Assembly (NCBI GenBank): GCA_026400595.1
Contig: JAPLOT010000245.1
Location: forward strand, 1 to 23,087
Reading direction: 5' to 3'
Source: Alphaproteobacteria bacterium
GTDB taxonomy: Bacteria > Pseudomonadota > Alphaproteobacteria > Rhizobiales > Aestuariivirgaceae
Length of the DNA stretch: 23,087 nt
Positions 1 through 8,452 of the stretch are shown piece by piece. A program made the position numbers and the translations under genes. The notes beneath the pieces are model-generated. The model made no database searches, was not told where the DNA came from, and saw only the letters and a list, made by a program, of their open reading frames with translations. How positions within the stretch are numbered: the first letter of the stretch is position 1; every line of letters begins with the position of its first letter.

Positions 1-1137
1 GCGGTTCAATGCCGCGTCCGGGCCCAGGACCGACAGCGCGGCGTTGCGCAGGAGCGATTTCAATCCGCGTGCGTGGTAGATTGCGCCCAGCTTTCGGGAC
101 TCCCGCTGAACACGGGCCGTGCGGGGCTTGCGGAGCTGGGCGAAGGCCGCGAAGGCCTCTGCCGGCCTGGACCGCATGGATGTCTCCCGACCGAGCACGA
201 CGGCGTCTTCCAGCGCCATCACGGCCCCCTGTGCGAGGTAGGGCAGGGTGGCATGTGCGGCGTCGCCAGTCAGCACGATGTTGTCCTTGCTCCAGCGCGG
301 CAGTTCGGGGAGGTCGGCGCCCCGCCACCGCATCCACGTGGCGGGTCGGGTCAGAAGGTCCTGCAGCACGGCGTCTGCATCCAGGAAGGCTTGCCGTACC
401 GTGCTTCCGTCTGCGGCATCGGACCACCCGGATGCGGCGATCCCATCGGACTCCAGCGCAACCACGATGTTGAGACTGCGCCAGCCGCTGACGGCGTAGT
501 GAACCGCATGGCCGCCGGGATAGAGCCACAGGCTCACGCAGTCGGTCTCGATCGCCGATGGTACATCGGCCAGAGGGATGAGGCTGCGGAAGATGATATG
601 TCCGCGGTCGACGGGAGCGACGTCGCCGCAGACCGCCTTGCGCAGCCCAGAGCGGATGCCGTCGGCACAGATGACCGCTACCCCGTCCACCGTCTCGCCA
701 TCGAGGCGTAGTGCTGCACCATCGCCATGCGATTCCGCCGATTGCGCCCTCCGCCCGGTTTCGAGGACGATCCCCGTTCCTCCCCTGGCGGTCTGTACCA
801 GGCCCTCCAGCAGATCGGCACGATGGCAGACGCGGTAGGGCGCACCGAAGCTGGTCTCGAAACCCTTGCCCAGGCGGATGCGCTGGAGGAGCCGGCCGGA
901 CAGGCCGTCGCGCACGTGGATCTCGGTGGGAATGACGCAGGCGGCTTCCACCGCATCCCATGCCCCCAGTTCCTGGAGGGCCCGGACCCCATTGGGCGAC
1001 ATCTGCAGTCCCGCGCCGACTTCCTCGAAGGCGGCTGCCTGTTCGAAAAGCCGGATGTCGCGCCCGCCGCGGGCCAGGCCCAGTGCCGCCGCGAGTCCGG
1101 CAATGCCGCCGCCCGCAATCAGGAAAGGCTTGCTCAT
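1..1137 (-). CDS. FAD-dependent monooxygenase (salicylate hydroxylase-like), C-terminus cut by window edge
   Basis: Group A flavoprotein hydroxylase that would use NAD(P)H and O2 to hydroxylate a small, probably aromatic, substrate in the cytoplasm. The first residues are MSKPFLIAGGGIAGLAAALG, a GxGxxG Rossmann dinucleotide fold. Residues near 300 read NIVLTGDAAHATLPYLAQGA, the GD motif that binds the FAD ribityl chain and pyrophosphate. 379 codons are visible with no stop, and family members are usually about 380-410 aa, so only a short tail is missing. The ATG start at 1137 is supported by the Rossmann motif beginning within ten residues. The ribosome binding site is weak. It diverges from the aminotransferase at 1245 across 107 bp. 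Substrate cannot be read from the sequence: 3-hydroxybenzoate 6-hydroxylase and UbiH-like roles are alternatives. Confidence 0.85.
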   Translation of the reverse strand, partial: MSKPFLIAGGGIAGLAAALGLARGGRDIRLFEQAAAFEEVGAGLQMSPNGVRALQELGAWDAVEAACVIPTEIHVRDGLSGRLLQRIRLGKGFETSFGAPYRVCHRADLLEGLVQTARGGTGIVLETGRRAQSAESHGDGAALRLDGETVDGVAVICADGIRSGLRKAVCGDVAPVDRGHIIFRSLIPLADVPSAIETDCVSLWLYPGGHAVHYAVSGWRSLNIVVALESDGIAASGWSDAADGSTVRQAFLDADAVLQDLLTRPATWMRWRGADLPELPRWSKDNIVLTGDAAHATLPYLAQGAVMALEDAVVLGRETSMRSRPAEAFAAFAQLRKPRTARVQRESRKLGAIYHARGLKSLLRNAALSVLGPDAALNR

Positions 1138-1187
1138 TGGCCCAGATTGCCACAGTCGGGCGGCTCAGGTCATGCGGCGGATTGAGG

Positions 1188-1216
1188 CTTGCCCGCCGCA
1201 GCCCCTGGGCCTAGAC
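1188..1216 (+). promoter_or_regulatory. Candidate sigma70-type promoter of the aspartate aminotransferase
   Basis: CTTGCC (1188-1193), a 17-nt spacer, then CTAGAC (1211-1216). These match 5/6 and 4/6 of the alphaproteobacterial CTTGAC-N17-CTATAT consensus. The position predicts a 5' leader of about 20 nt before the start at 1245. Inference from motif only. Confidence 0.4.
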
Positions 1217-1244
1217 AGGCGCGGCTCTCGAAAGGTTTCCTGCC

Positions 1245-2447
1245 ATGGGTTTCATCTCCGACGCGCTCAACCGCATCCAGCCCTCTGCCACCATCGCCAT
1301 TTCAAACAAGGCCATGGCGCTCAAGGCCGAAGGCCGCGACGTCATCGGGCTCGCCGCCGGCGAGCCGGACTTCGATACGCCGGACAACATCAAGGACGCC
1401 GCCATCAAGGCGATCCGCGACGGCAAGACCAAGTACACGCCGGTCGACGGCATTCCGGAGCTCAAGAAGGCGATCTGCGCCAAGTTCAAGCGCGAGAACG
1501 GACTGGACTACACGCCCGCGCAGGTCACGGTCGGCACCGGCGGCAAGCAGGTCCTGTTCAATGCCCTGATGGCCACCGTCAATCCGGGCGACGAGGTGAT
1601 CGTGCCGGCGCCCTACTGGGTGAGCTATCCCGACATCGTCATGCTGGCCGGCGGTACGCCGGTGTTTGTGGACTGCAAGCTGGAGCACGGCTTCAAGCTG
1701 CAGGCCGCCGATCTCGAGAAGGCGATCACGCCGAAAACCAAGTGGCTGATCCTCAACTCCCCGTCGAACCCCTCGGGGGCGGCCTATTCGCGCGCCGAGC
1801 TCAAGGCCGTCACCGACGTGCTGATGAAGCACAAGCATGTCTGGCTGCTGACTGACGACATGTACGAGCATCTCGTCTATGACGACTTTGAGTTCACAAC
1901 GCCTGCCCAGGTGGAGCCGGACCTCTATGGCCGCACGCTCACGATGAACGGCGTGTCAAAGTCCTACTGCATGACCGGCTGGCGCATCGGCTATGGCGCC
2001 GGGCCGGAGGTGCTGATCAAGGCCATGTCCAAGCTGCAGTCGCAGTCGACATCGAACCCGTCCTCCATCGCGCAATGGGCGGCCGTCGAGGCGCTCAACG
2101 GACCGCAGGATTTCATCGCCGCCAACAACAAGGTCTTCAAGGAGCGCCGCGACCTCGTCGTGTCGATGCTGAACCAGGCCAAGGGCATTTCCTGCGCCAC
2201 GCCGGAAGGCGCCTTCTATGTCTATCCCTCCTGCGCAGGTACCATCGGCAAGACCGCGCCTTCGGGCAACGTGATCAAGACGGATGAGGACTTCGTGACC
2301 GAGCTGCTCGCCGCCGAAGGTGTGGCGGCAGTCCATGGCGCGGCCTTCGGCATGTCGCCCTTCTTTCGCATCTCCTACGCTACCGGCACCGATGTGCTGG
2401 ACGACGCATGCAGGCGCATCCAGCGCTTCTGCGGCAATCTCAGATAA
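1245..2447 (+). CDS. aatA: Aspartate aminotransferase (class I, PLP-dependent)
   Basis: Cytoplasmic transaminase of fold type I that exchanges amino groups between aspartate (and often aromatic or prephenate-type substrates) and 2-oxoglutarate. The 400-aa length is typical of the Ib subgroup. Near the N-terminus it has GLAAGEPDFDTP. Near residue 175 the NSPSNPSGA stretch carries the conserved Asn-Pro turn. The PLP lysine is K239 in NGVSKSYCMTGWRIGYG, followed by the conserved Arg of the WRIG motif. The ATG at 1245 is preceded by AAAGGT at 1231-1236, a good Shine-Dalgarno (SD). The next gene starts 12 nt after the stop, so the two are probably cotranscribed. Family assignment is secure. The symbol follows rhizobial usage and exact substrate preference is not resolved. 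Confidence 0.93.
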   Translation: MGFISDALNRIQPSATIAISNKAMALKAEGRDVIGLAAGEPDFDTPDNIKDAAIKAIRDGKTKYTPVDGIPELKKAICAKFKRENGLDYTPAQVTVGTGGKQVLFNALMATVNPGDEVIVPAPYWVSYPDIVMLAGGTPVFVDCKLEHGFKLQAADLEKAITPKTKWLILNSPSNPSGAAYSRAELKAVTDVLMKHKHVWLLTDDMYEHLVYDDFEFTTPAQVEPDLYGRTLTMNGVSKSYCMTGWRIGYGAGPEVLIKAMSKLQSQSTSNPSSIAQWAAVEALNGPQDFIAANNKVFKERRDLVVSMLNQAKGISCATPEGAFYVYPSCAGTIGKTAPSGNVIKTDEDFVTELLAAEGVAAVHGAAFGMSPFFRISYATGTDVLDDACRRIQRFCGNLR

Positions 2448-2459
2448 GGAAAAATCTCA

Positions 2460-2957
2460 ATGATTTACGAAGCTTCCGTTCCGGTTCTCACCCATTTCCT
2501 GAAGGGCCTCTCGGCCATCCTCAAGAAGGCCGAGGCGCATTGCGAAGCGCGCAAGATCGATCCCGACGCGATTCTCCTGGCGCGGCTGTTCCCCGACATG
2601 TTCGCCTTCACCCGCCAGGTGCAGCTGGTCACCGACTTCGCCAAGGGCGCCGGCGCCAGGCTGGCCGGTATCGCGGTGCCGAGTTTCGCCGATGAGGAAA
2701 AGACCTTCGCCGAACTGCAGGCCCGCATCGCCAGGACGATCGATTTTCTGGGGACCCTGCGCAAGGAGCAGTTCGCCGACGCCGCCACGCGCACCGTCAC
2801 CATCAAGGTGGCCGGCAATGACATGAGCTTTCCGGGCGGCGAGTACTTCATGGGCTACGCCATACCCAATTTCTACTTCCACCTCGCGACCGCCTACAAC
2901 ATCCTGCGGCACAATGGCATCGAGCTGGGCAAGCGAGATTTCATGGGCCGCGCCTGA
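2460..2957 (+). CDS. DUF1993 domain protein
   Basis: A 165-aa soluble helical protein whose whole length resembles the DUF1993 family, a DinB-like four-helix fold of unknown function. The start reads MIYEASVPVLTHFLKGLSAI, and a late FPGGEYFMGYAIPNFYFHLA segment carries a conserved His in the last helix. There is no signal peptide or membrane segment. It lies 12 nt downstream of the aminotransferase stop with AAGGAAAAA as its SD, so it is likely the second gene of that operon. No reaction can be assigned. A metal- or ligand-binding role would be a guess from the DinB-like fold. Confidence 0.8.
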   Translation: MIYEASVPVLTHFLKGLSAILKKAEAHCEARKIDPDAILLARLFPDMFAFTRQVQLVTDFAKGAGARLAGIAVPSFADEEKTFAELQARIARTIDFLGTLRKEQFADAATRTVTIKVAGNDMSFPGGEYFMGYAIPNFYFHLATAYNILRHNGIELGKRDFMGRA

Positions 2958-3084
2958 TGCGCTGAGGTTTCCGAAGGGTAAGTCTGTCCTCCGGCTTGCC
3001 TTGCGACCCCGCGCCCGGGCAGTCCAATTGCCGACACATTCCGCGCCATAACGGGTCGCTGAAACCAACAAGGAACCAGTGATT

Positions 3085-3570
3085 ATGAAGAAGTGTGTTG
3101 CCGCCTCGCTTGCCGTCCTCGGCCTTCTGGCCATTCCGGCCTCCGCGGCGGATTCCGATCAGCCGCGCAAGAACGGCATCAAGATCGGCATTCTCACCTG
3201 CCGGGTTGACGGCGGCGTGGGCTGGGTCATCGGTTCGTCCAAGGCTGTTGCCTGCGTGTTCAAGAACAACAATGGCCGCAAGGAACGCTATGCCGGACGC
3301 ATCGGCAAGCTCGGCGTCGACATCGGTGTGACCAACCAGAGCTCGATCGCCTGGGCCGTCTTCGCGCCTGGCAAGCTCAAGGCGGGTTCCCTGAAGGGGT
3401 CCTATACCGGCGCATCGGCCGAAGCCACCATAGCGGTCGGACTCGGTGCCAATGTGCTGATCGGCGGTTTCCGCAAGTCGATCAACCTGCAGCCCATCAG
3501 CCTCCAGGCGCAGACCGGACTGAATGTCGCCGGCGGCGTGGCCAGCCTCTACCTCGAACGTGTGAAGTAA
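3085..3570 (+). CDS. Exported DUF992 protein
   Basis: A 161-aa protein with a Sec signal peptide (MKKCVAASLAVLGLLAIPAS, cleavage near ASA-AD). The mature domain matches the alphaproteobacterial DUF992 family: KIGILTCRVDGGVGWVIGSS near the start, CVFKNNNGRKERYAG in the middle and a glycine-rich AEATIAVGLGANVLIGG stretch. Two cysteines in the mature part (in LTCRV and VACVF) could pair in the periplasm. Function is unknown. An in-frame GTG lies 6 nt upstream at 3079, but AAGGAA at 3070-3075 sits at good distance from the ATG at 3085 and too close to the GTG, so the ATG is preferred. It is followed by its own terminator and so is likely monocistronic. Confidence 0.85.
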   Translation: MKKCVAASLAVLGLLAIPASAADSDQPRKNGIKIGILTCRVDGGVGWVIGSSKAVACVFKNNNGRKERYAGRIGKLGVDIGVTNQSSIAWAVFAPGKLKAGSLKGSYTGASAEATIAVGLGANVLIGGFRKSINLQPISLQAQTGLNVAGGVASLYLERVK

Positions 3571-3598
3571 CGCGCGCATCCGATTGCAAATTCGAAGG

Positions 3599-3625
3599 GG
3601 GCCGCGCGCGTCGCGGCCCTTTTTC
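3599..3625 (+). terminator. Rho-independent terminator after the DUF992 gene
   Basis: GGGCCGCG (3599-3606) pairs with CGCGGCCC (3612-3619) around a 5-nt loop and runs straight into TTTTT (3620-3624). It lies about 30 nt after the DUF992 stop. Confidence 0.85.
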
Positions 3626-3773
3626 TTTGTCTGCCAATCAGTTCCGGATTTCGCTTGCTGACCTTGGGAAACGGAGTCAAGCTTTCGTGTGTGGAACCGC
3701 CCCGGCGTGTTCACGCAAACAGAAAGAAGGGCGGTCCTTCGGCGCTTCGTCAGCAGTCAAAGGAGGATTGGCC

Positions 3774-5828
3774 ATGGACTCGACAAACGGCAGAAGAACG
3801 CCGGGCTCCCGGTGCATTGCACTCGTGGGCCCCTATCTCAGCGGCAAGACCACGCTTCTCGAAGCCATTCTGTTTCGCACCGGCGCCATTGCGCGCCAGG
3901 GCCGCATCGCCGAGAAATCCACCGTCGGTGACGCCGCTCCGGAAGCCCGCGCCCACGGCATGAGCGTCGAGCTCAACGCCGCGACCACCACATTTCTCGG
4001 CGACAGCTACACCTTTGTCGACTGTCCAGGCTCCATCGAATTCGCGCAGGACTCCCGCGCCGCGCTGCTGGGCTGCGATGCCGCCATCGTCGTCTGCGAA
4101 GCCGATGACAAGAAGGCGCCCGCCCTCCAGCTCATTCTCAAGCAACTCGACGAGATCGGCCTCCCGCGCATCGTCTTCATCAACAAGGTCGACAAGTCCG
4201 AGTCGAGCCCCCGCGACGTTCTGTCGTGGCTGCAGCCGGCCAGCAGCACGCCGCTGGTCCTTCGCCAGCTGCCGATCATGAAAGGCACCATCGTGACCGG
4301 GTTCGTCGATCTCGCGCTGGAGCGGGCCTTCGTCTACCAGGAACATGCCGAGAGCAAGGTCATCGACATGCCTGCCGACATCGCCGACATCGAGAAGAGC
4401 GAGCGCTTCGCAATGCTCGAGAAGCTCGCGGACCACGACGACGCCTTGATGGAGCAGCTGCTGTCGGAAATGGAGCCGCCGCGCGATGTCGTGTTCAAGG
4501 ACCTGTCGCACGAACTGGCGGAAGGCCTGATCACGCCCGTGCTCTTCGGCTCGGCCGAGCATGGCAACGGCGTCGGGCGGCTGCTGAAGGCGCTGCGCCA
4601 TGAGGTTCCCGGCGTGGCCCAGACGGTCAGACGGCTCGGCCTCAAGACCGGGACTGGCGCGGTCGCGCAGGTGCTCAAGACCTTCCACACCGCCCATGGC
4701 GGAAAGCTGTCGCTGGTCCGGCTGCTGGCGGGCGAGGTCGCCGACGGCACGGTCTTCCATGGCGCGCAGGGGCAGGAATCCCGCACCGCCGGCATCTTCA
4801 CCCTGCTGGGCTCGACGCCGAGCAAGATCGCCAAGGCCAGTGCCGGCGATACGGTGGCGCTCGGCCGTCTCGACGCCATTGCCACGGGTGAGACCATCTC
4901 TGCGGCCAAGGGCCACCCCCCGCAGCTTGCCGAGGTGCCCAAGGCTGCGGGCGTCTATGGCTTCGCCATCTCGGTGTCGGACCGCAAGGACGAGGTGAAG
5001 CTCACCAGCGCCATAGCCAAGCTGATCGAGGAAGATCCGTCGCTGTCGCTCGACCACAACCAGGACACCCACGAAATGGTCCTGTGGGGGCAGGGCGAGA
5101 TGCATCTTCGGGTGGCGCTGGAGCGCCTGCAGGGCAAGTTCGGCGTTCATGCCCGATCAAAGCCCCGCCGCATTGCCTACAAGGAGTCGATCCGCAAGCC
5201 GGTGCAGATCCGGGGCCGCCACAAGAAGCAGTCCGGCGGGCATGGCCAGTTCGGCGATGTCGTGGTCGAGATCGCGCCGCAACCGCGCGGCAGCGGTTTC
5301 CAGTTCAGCGAGACCATCACCGGCGGCGTGGTGCCGAAGCAATACATTCCCGCCGTCGAGGCGGGCGTGCGCGAATGGATGGGCCACGGCCCGCTCGGCT
5401 TCCCGGTGGACGATTTCTCAGTCAATCTTTCGGATGGTTCCTACCATGACGTCGACTCGTCCGAGATGGCTTTCAAGACGGCGGCGCGCATCGCCATGAG
5501 CGAGGGCATGCCGCAATGCTCGCCGGTCCTGCTGGAACCCATCGTGGAAGTGGAAATCCACGTGCCGAGCGAGGCCACGTCACGGATCAACCAGATCGTC
5601 ACCGGCCATCGCGGACAGCTTCTGGGTTTCGACGCCCGCGACGGCTGGCCGGGCTGGGACACTGTCAGGGCGCATATGCCTGAATCAGAAATGGGCTCGC
5701 TGATCATCGAGCTGCGTTCGGCCACCGCAGGTGTTGGCACCTTCACCTATCATTTCGACCACATGGCCGAACTGACGGGGCGAGCGGCGGATCAGGTGGT
5801 GAACTCGCGCAAGGCGGAGGCGGCCTGA
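3774..5828 (+). CDS. Elongation factor G-like GTPase (EF-G2 type)
   Basis: A 684-aa translational GTPase with EF-G layout (G domain, beta-barrel domain II, domains III-V) but diverged nucleotide motifs. The P-loop is GPYLSGKTT (residues 19-27) instead of GHVDHGKTT. The G3 motif is DCPGSIEF (82-89), where canonical EF-G has DTPGHVDF, so the GTPase-activating His is Ser86. G4 is NKVD (136-139) and G5 is GSAEHGNGV. The ATG at 3774 is chosen because AAAGGAGGA precedes it at ideal distance; the open frame extends upstream without an SD. It is not the housekeeping fusA, which normally sits in the str operon. Known EF-G2 paralogues bind GTP but may lack ribosome-stimulated hydrolysis, and the role here is unknown. 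It converges on the M24 gene, 16 nt away. Confidence 0.88.
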   Translation: MDSTNGRRTPGSRCIALVGPYLSGKTTLLEAILFRTGAIARQGRIAEKSTVGDAAPEARAHGMSVELNAATTTFLGDSYTFVDCPGSIEFAQDSRAALLGCDAAIVVCEADDKKAPALQLILKQLDEIGLPRIVFINKVDKSESSPRDVLSWLQPASSTPLVLRQLPIMKGTIVTGFVDLALERAFVYQEHAESKVIDMPADIADIEKSERFAMLEKLADHDDALMEQLLSEMEPPRDVVFKDLSHELAEGLITPVLFGSAEHGNGVGRLLKALRHEVPGVAQTVRRLGLKTGTGAVAQVLKTFHTAHGGKLSLVRLLAGEVADGTVFHGAQGQESRTAGIFTLLGSTPSKIAKASAGDTVALGRLDAIATGETISAAKGHPPQLAEVPKAAGVYGFAISVSDRKDEVKLTSAIAKLIEEDPSLSLDHNQDTHEMVLWGQGEMHLRVALERLQGKFGVHARSKPRRIAYKESIRKPVQIRGRHKKQSGGHGQFGDVVVEIAPQPRGSGFQFSETITGGVVPKQYIPAVEAGVREWMGHGPLGFPVDDFSVNLSDGSYHDVDSSEMAFKTAARIAMSEGMPQCSPVLLEPIVEVEIHVPSEATSRINQIVTGHRGQLLGFDARDGWPGWDTVRAHMPESEMGSLIIELRSATAGVGTFTYHFDHMAELTGRAADQVVNSRKAEAA

Positions 5829-5844
5829 GCGGACAGCGGGCCAA

Positions 5845-7224
5845 TCATCGCATCGCCATCGCCTTGCCGGGATCGAGCCAGAAGGGCGGCAGCCAGGCCG
5901 GAATGCTGCTGAAAGGCAGCACCTCCGGCTTCAGCCTGATGCCGAGGACATCGGTCATGAAGGCGCGGCGCTTCACGATGCGCGACCATGTCTCGGGAAA
6001 GTCGCGCTGCAGGGCGGCACGGGTTTCCGCGTCTGCCAGTGCTACGCCGTCCTCGATGTTGCTGGTGAAGTAATCGGTGCCCGTCGCGGGAATGATGTCG
6101 CATTGCAGCGCCATCCCCGAGGCGAGCTTCATGCCGCTGCCCTTGCGGATCGGCGAGTGCAGCCATTCGTCGAGATGGATGAGGTGGCCGGGGTTGAGGC
6201 CGATGCCGAAGAAGGGATCGCCCACGTGGCGCATGGCGGCGTCATACATCTCGCCGCCCGTCACGCCGATGCCCAGCGTCTCATACCATGCGACAGCGGC
6301 AGAGAAGTATGGCGCGACCAGCTTGTCGATGTAGTCGCGGATCGCGGGTTGCAGTTCATCCGCCGATGCGACCATCCAGCCGGCCCGGCAGTTGAGCGCA
6401 CCCATCAGGCCGTGACCCACCACGATCGGGTCGCCGCGTTCGATGATCCGAAGGCTTGGACTGGGCAGGCCATACCTGGCCCGCGGCCCTGAACACATGT
6501 TGATATGGATCGACTGCATGAAGCCGTCGAGTCCCATGGCGCGCACCGCGTCGCGTTCGCGCATGCCCGGCTTCACGTTCAGAATGAAGTCCCGGACCGC
6601 CGTCGACGTCTTGGTGGCGGCATATTCGAAGGCGGCAAGCTGCGCCACCTCGTTGTGGGCGCGCAGGCCGGTCACCGGATGCATGAAGAGCAGTGCCGCA
6701 TTGGTCACCTCGCCGAAATGCTTCAGCGTCTCGACGAGATAGTGCGGCGTCTCGAACCAGTGCGGATCGAAGGCGCCGTCTTCCGTCTCGAAGCCCTTCC
6801 AGCCCGCAAGGCCGATCCGCAGGTCATGTCCGAGGCCTGCATCGCGCAGGACATTGCGCAGGGGCACATATCTGTCGCGCGGCTGGCCCATCAGGCTCAA
6901 GGGCTGCCACAGCACGCGGTCGAAATCGCCGGCGGCCGTCTCGGCGTAGGGATACCCCTCGTTGCCGGCCAGCAGACAGGGCCGGCGTCCAGGAACGACA
7001 ATAAGCAGCGCCTCCTCGAAGCGCGGATCATAACCCGAAGCCCAGGAGATGTTGGCCAGATGCTCGCGGTCGCCGTAGATCACCATGGCATCCAGTCCGG
7101 CCTCCGCCATGCGGGATTCGAGACGGGCAATACGGGCACGGTAGATGTCTCGCGTAAGCTCTGGTTCCTCCGTGGGTGTTCCGAACTCGGGTAGCGTGAC
7201 GGCAGTCAGTTGGGCGCGGGGCAT
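5845..7224 (-). CDS. M24 family (creatinase/Xaa-Pro peptidase fold) protein, possibly catalytically dead
   Basis: A 459-aa protein with the two-domain layout of M24B peptidases: a creatinase-like N-terminal domain (about 25-180) and a pita-bread domain (about 190-430). The five-ligand dimetal site is incomplete. Where the family has an Asp in vDfG and a second Asp 11 residues later, this protein has VVGHG (Gly270) and Ala281. The His of GHLIHLDEW (H347) and the Glu of NIEDG (E391) remain; the intervening Glu is apparently replaced in QCDIIPA. The start at 7224 has an excellent AAAGGAG SD. It is divergent from msrP. It may be a pseudoenzyme, a hydrolase with altered metal use, or a creatinase-like enzyme (creatinase does not need metals). 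Cytoplasmic, with no signal peptide. Confidence 0.82.
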   Translation of the reverse strand: MPRAQLTAVTLPEFGTPTEEPELTRDIYRARIARLESRMAEAGLDAMVIYGDREHLANISWASGYDPRFEEALLIVVPGRRPCLLAGNEGYPYAETAAGDFDRVLWQPLSLMGQPRDRYVPLRNVLRDAGLGHDLRIGLAGWKGFETEDGAFDPHWFETPHYLVETLKHFGEVTNAALLFMHPVTGLRAHNEVAQLAAFEYAATKTSTAVRDFILNVKPGMRERDAVRAMGLDGFMQSIHINMCSGPRARYGLPSPSLRIIERGDPIVVGHGLMGALNCRAGWMVASADELQPAIRDYIDKLVAPYFSAAVAWYETLGIGVTGGEMYDAAMRHVGDPFFGIGLNPGHLIHLDEWLHSPIRKGSGMKLASGMALQCDIIPATGTDYFTSNIEDGVALADAETRAALQRDFPETWSRIVKRRAFMTDVLGIRLKPEVLPFSSIPAWLPPFWLDPGKAMAMR

Positions 7225-7352
7225 GGGAAGCTCCTTTTGTCCGAGACTAGCCGATCACGCCGCCGGGTAAACCCCTCGCCAAGCCGTGATCGGCCTTGAT
7301 TTGTGCTGCGTAGAGGAGGGGACTAGCCTACTGCCCAACAAGGAGCACGCCC

Positions 7353-8315
7353 ATGCAGATTCTGCGCCGCAAAAGTTGGGAAATCCCGGAATCCCGGGTC
7401 ACGCCGGAACATGTCTTTCTCAATCGCCGCAGCTTCATGGCGGCGGCAGCCGGAGCCGGTGTCATGGTCGCCGCCGGCCCGGCACATGCGCAGGCGGATC
7501 CATCGGCCTCGCTCTATCCGGCAAAAGTCAATCCCGCCTTTGCCGATGCCGGACGGCCGGTGACGGCGGAGGAGTACAACACCACCTTCAACAACTACTA
7601 CGAGTTCGGCACCTCGAAGCGCATCGCTGCCGCGGCCGAGAAGCTGCCGATCCGGCCCTGGAGCATCGTGCTTGACGGCGAGGTGGAAAAGCCGATGACG
7701 CTCGGTATCGACGACCTCCTCAAACAGGTGACATTGGAAGATCGCGTCTACCGTCATCGTTGCGTCGAAGCCTGGTCCATGGTGGTGCCGTGGTCCGGTT
7801 TCCCCGTGTCGAAGCTGGTCGAGATCGCCAAGCCAACCTCGAATGCCAAGTATCTCCGCTTCGAAACCTTCAATCTGCCCGAGATTGCCGCTGGACAGCA
7901 GCCCGGTTTCTTCGGCGCCTATCCCTGGCCCTATGTCGAGGGCATGACCATGGCAGAGGCGATGAATGATCTCGCGCTGATGGTCACCGGCGCCTATGGC
8001 AAGCCGGTGCCGAAGAGCATGGGAGCGCCGCTTCGCCTCCACCTTCCTTGGAAGTACGGCTTCAAGTCGATCAAGGGCATCGTGCGCGTGTCCTTCACCG
8101 CGCAGCGCCCGGTCAGCTTCTGGGAACAGCTGCAGGCCAGCGAATACGGCTTCTGGGCCAATGTGAATCCCGATGTGCCGCATCCGCGCTGGAGCCAGGC
8201 GACCGAGCAGGTTCTCGGCACCGACGAACGCATTCCCACGCTGCTCTTCAACGGCTATGGCGAGCAGGTCGCAGCGCTCTATGCCGGACTCGAAGCCGAA
8301 AAGCTCTACATGTGA
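7353..8315 (+). CDS. msrP: Protein-methionine-sulfoxide reductase catalytic subunit MsrP (YedY)
   Basis: Periplasmic molybdopterin enzyme that repairs oxidised methionines in envelope proteins. The 320-aa protein has a Tat signal: NRRSFMAAAAGAGVMVAAG, ending in AHAQA near residue 48. The SUOX-type fold follows, with the Mo-ligating cysteine at C137 in YRHRCVEAWSMVVPWSGFP. The late segment KYGFKSIKGIVRVSF is also typical. The start is supported by AAGGAG about 8 nt upstream. Electrons normally come from the membrane haem protein MsrQ (YedZ), usually encoded directly downstream; no msrQ is present here, and a LysE exporter follows after a 280-nt gap. A strong terminator abuts the stop but points the other way (see the candidate RNA). 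Confidence 0.93.
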   Translation: MQILRRKSWEIPESRVTPEHVFLNRRSFMAAAAGAGVMVAAGPAHAQADPSASLYPAKVNPAFADAGRPVTAEEYNTTFNNYYEFGTSKRIAAAAEKLPIRPWSIVLDGEVEKPMTLGIDDLLKQVTLEDRVYRHRCVEAWSMVVPWSGFPVSKLVEIAKPTSNAKYLRFETFNLPEIAAGQQPGFFGAYPWPYVEGMTMAEAMNDLALMVTGAYGKPVPKSMGAPLRLHLPWKYGFKSIKGIVRVSFTAQRPVSFWEQLQASEYGFWANVNPDVPHPRWSQATEQVLGTDERIPTLLFNGYGEQVAALYAGLEAEKLYM

Positions 8316-8317
8316 AC

Positions 8318-8346
8318 AAAAAAAGAGGCCGGCACGAAGCCGGCCT
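8318..8346 (-). terminator. Strong Rho-independent terminator oriented against msrP
   Basis: On the minus strand AGGCCGGC, loop TTCGT, GCCGGCCT, then C and seven T residues (8324-8318). In the plus direction the hairpin is followed by GCTTGAAG, a poor U-tract, so its main direction is minus. It could still act weakly on msrP. Confidence 0.75.
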
Positions 8347-8437
8347 GCTTGAAGTTGCCCGTGCCCTCTCCGAGGGCTAACCGCGCGCGCCACAGGGGTT
8401 CAGAGGGCGGGCACGGCCACTCGCGGCAGCGTTACAA
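8318..8437 (-). ncRNA. Candidate small RNA convergent with msrP
   Basis: The minus-strand terminator has no credible coding sequence in front of it, which implies a short non-coding transcript. CTTGAC (8470-8465, 6/6 to consensus) lies 17 nt from CACTCT (8447-8442, weak -10), predicting a start near 8435 and an RNA of about 120 nt. The body folds: CCGTGCCC (8416-8409) can pair with GGGCACGG (8366-8359), or alternatively CCCTCT (8407-8402) with AGAGGG (8369-8364). It does not carry the conserved core of SRP RNA and I could not match it to tmRNA or 6S RNA. The rest of the 8316-8595 gap holds only palindromes near the lysE-type start. Existence is inferred. Confidence 0.4.
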
Positions 8438-8452
8438 GGGGAGAGTGTAACG
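8430..8452. promoter_or_regulatory. Inverted repeat overlapping the candidate RNA promoter
   Basis: CGTTACA (8430-8436) and TGTAACG (8446-8452) form a perfect 7-bp inverted repeat with a 9-nt centre, overlapping the predicted -10 region and start of the minus-strand RNA. This is the size and placement of a repressor operator, but it could also be a 5' hairpin. Confidence 0.35.

Noticed and set aside
3750..5150. 466-codon minus-strand open frame antisense to the EF-G-like gene
   Set aside because: Shadow frame of a clear GTPase gene, with no recognisable domain.
8318..8437. Candidate RNA as SRP RNA, tmRNA or 6S RNA
   Set aside because: No GGAAGnAAGCAGCC-type SRP core and no tRNA-like end or tag-peptide reading frame; nor is it in the usual 6S neighbourhood next to a 5-formyl-THF cyclo-ligase gene.
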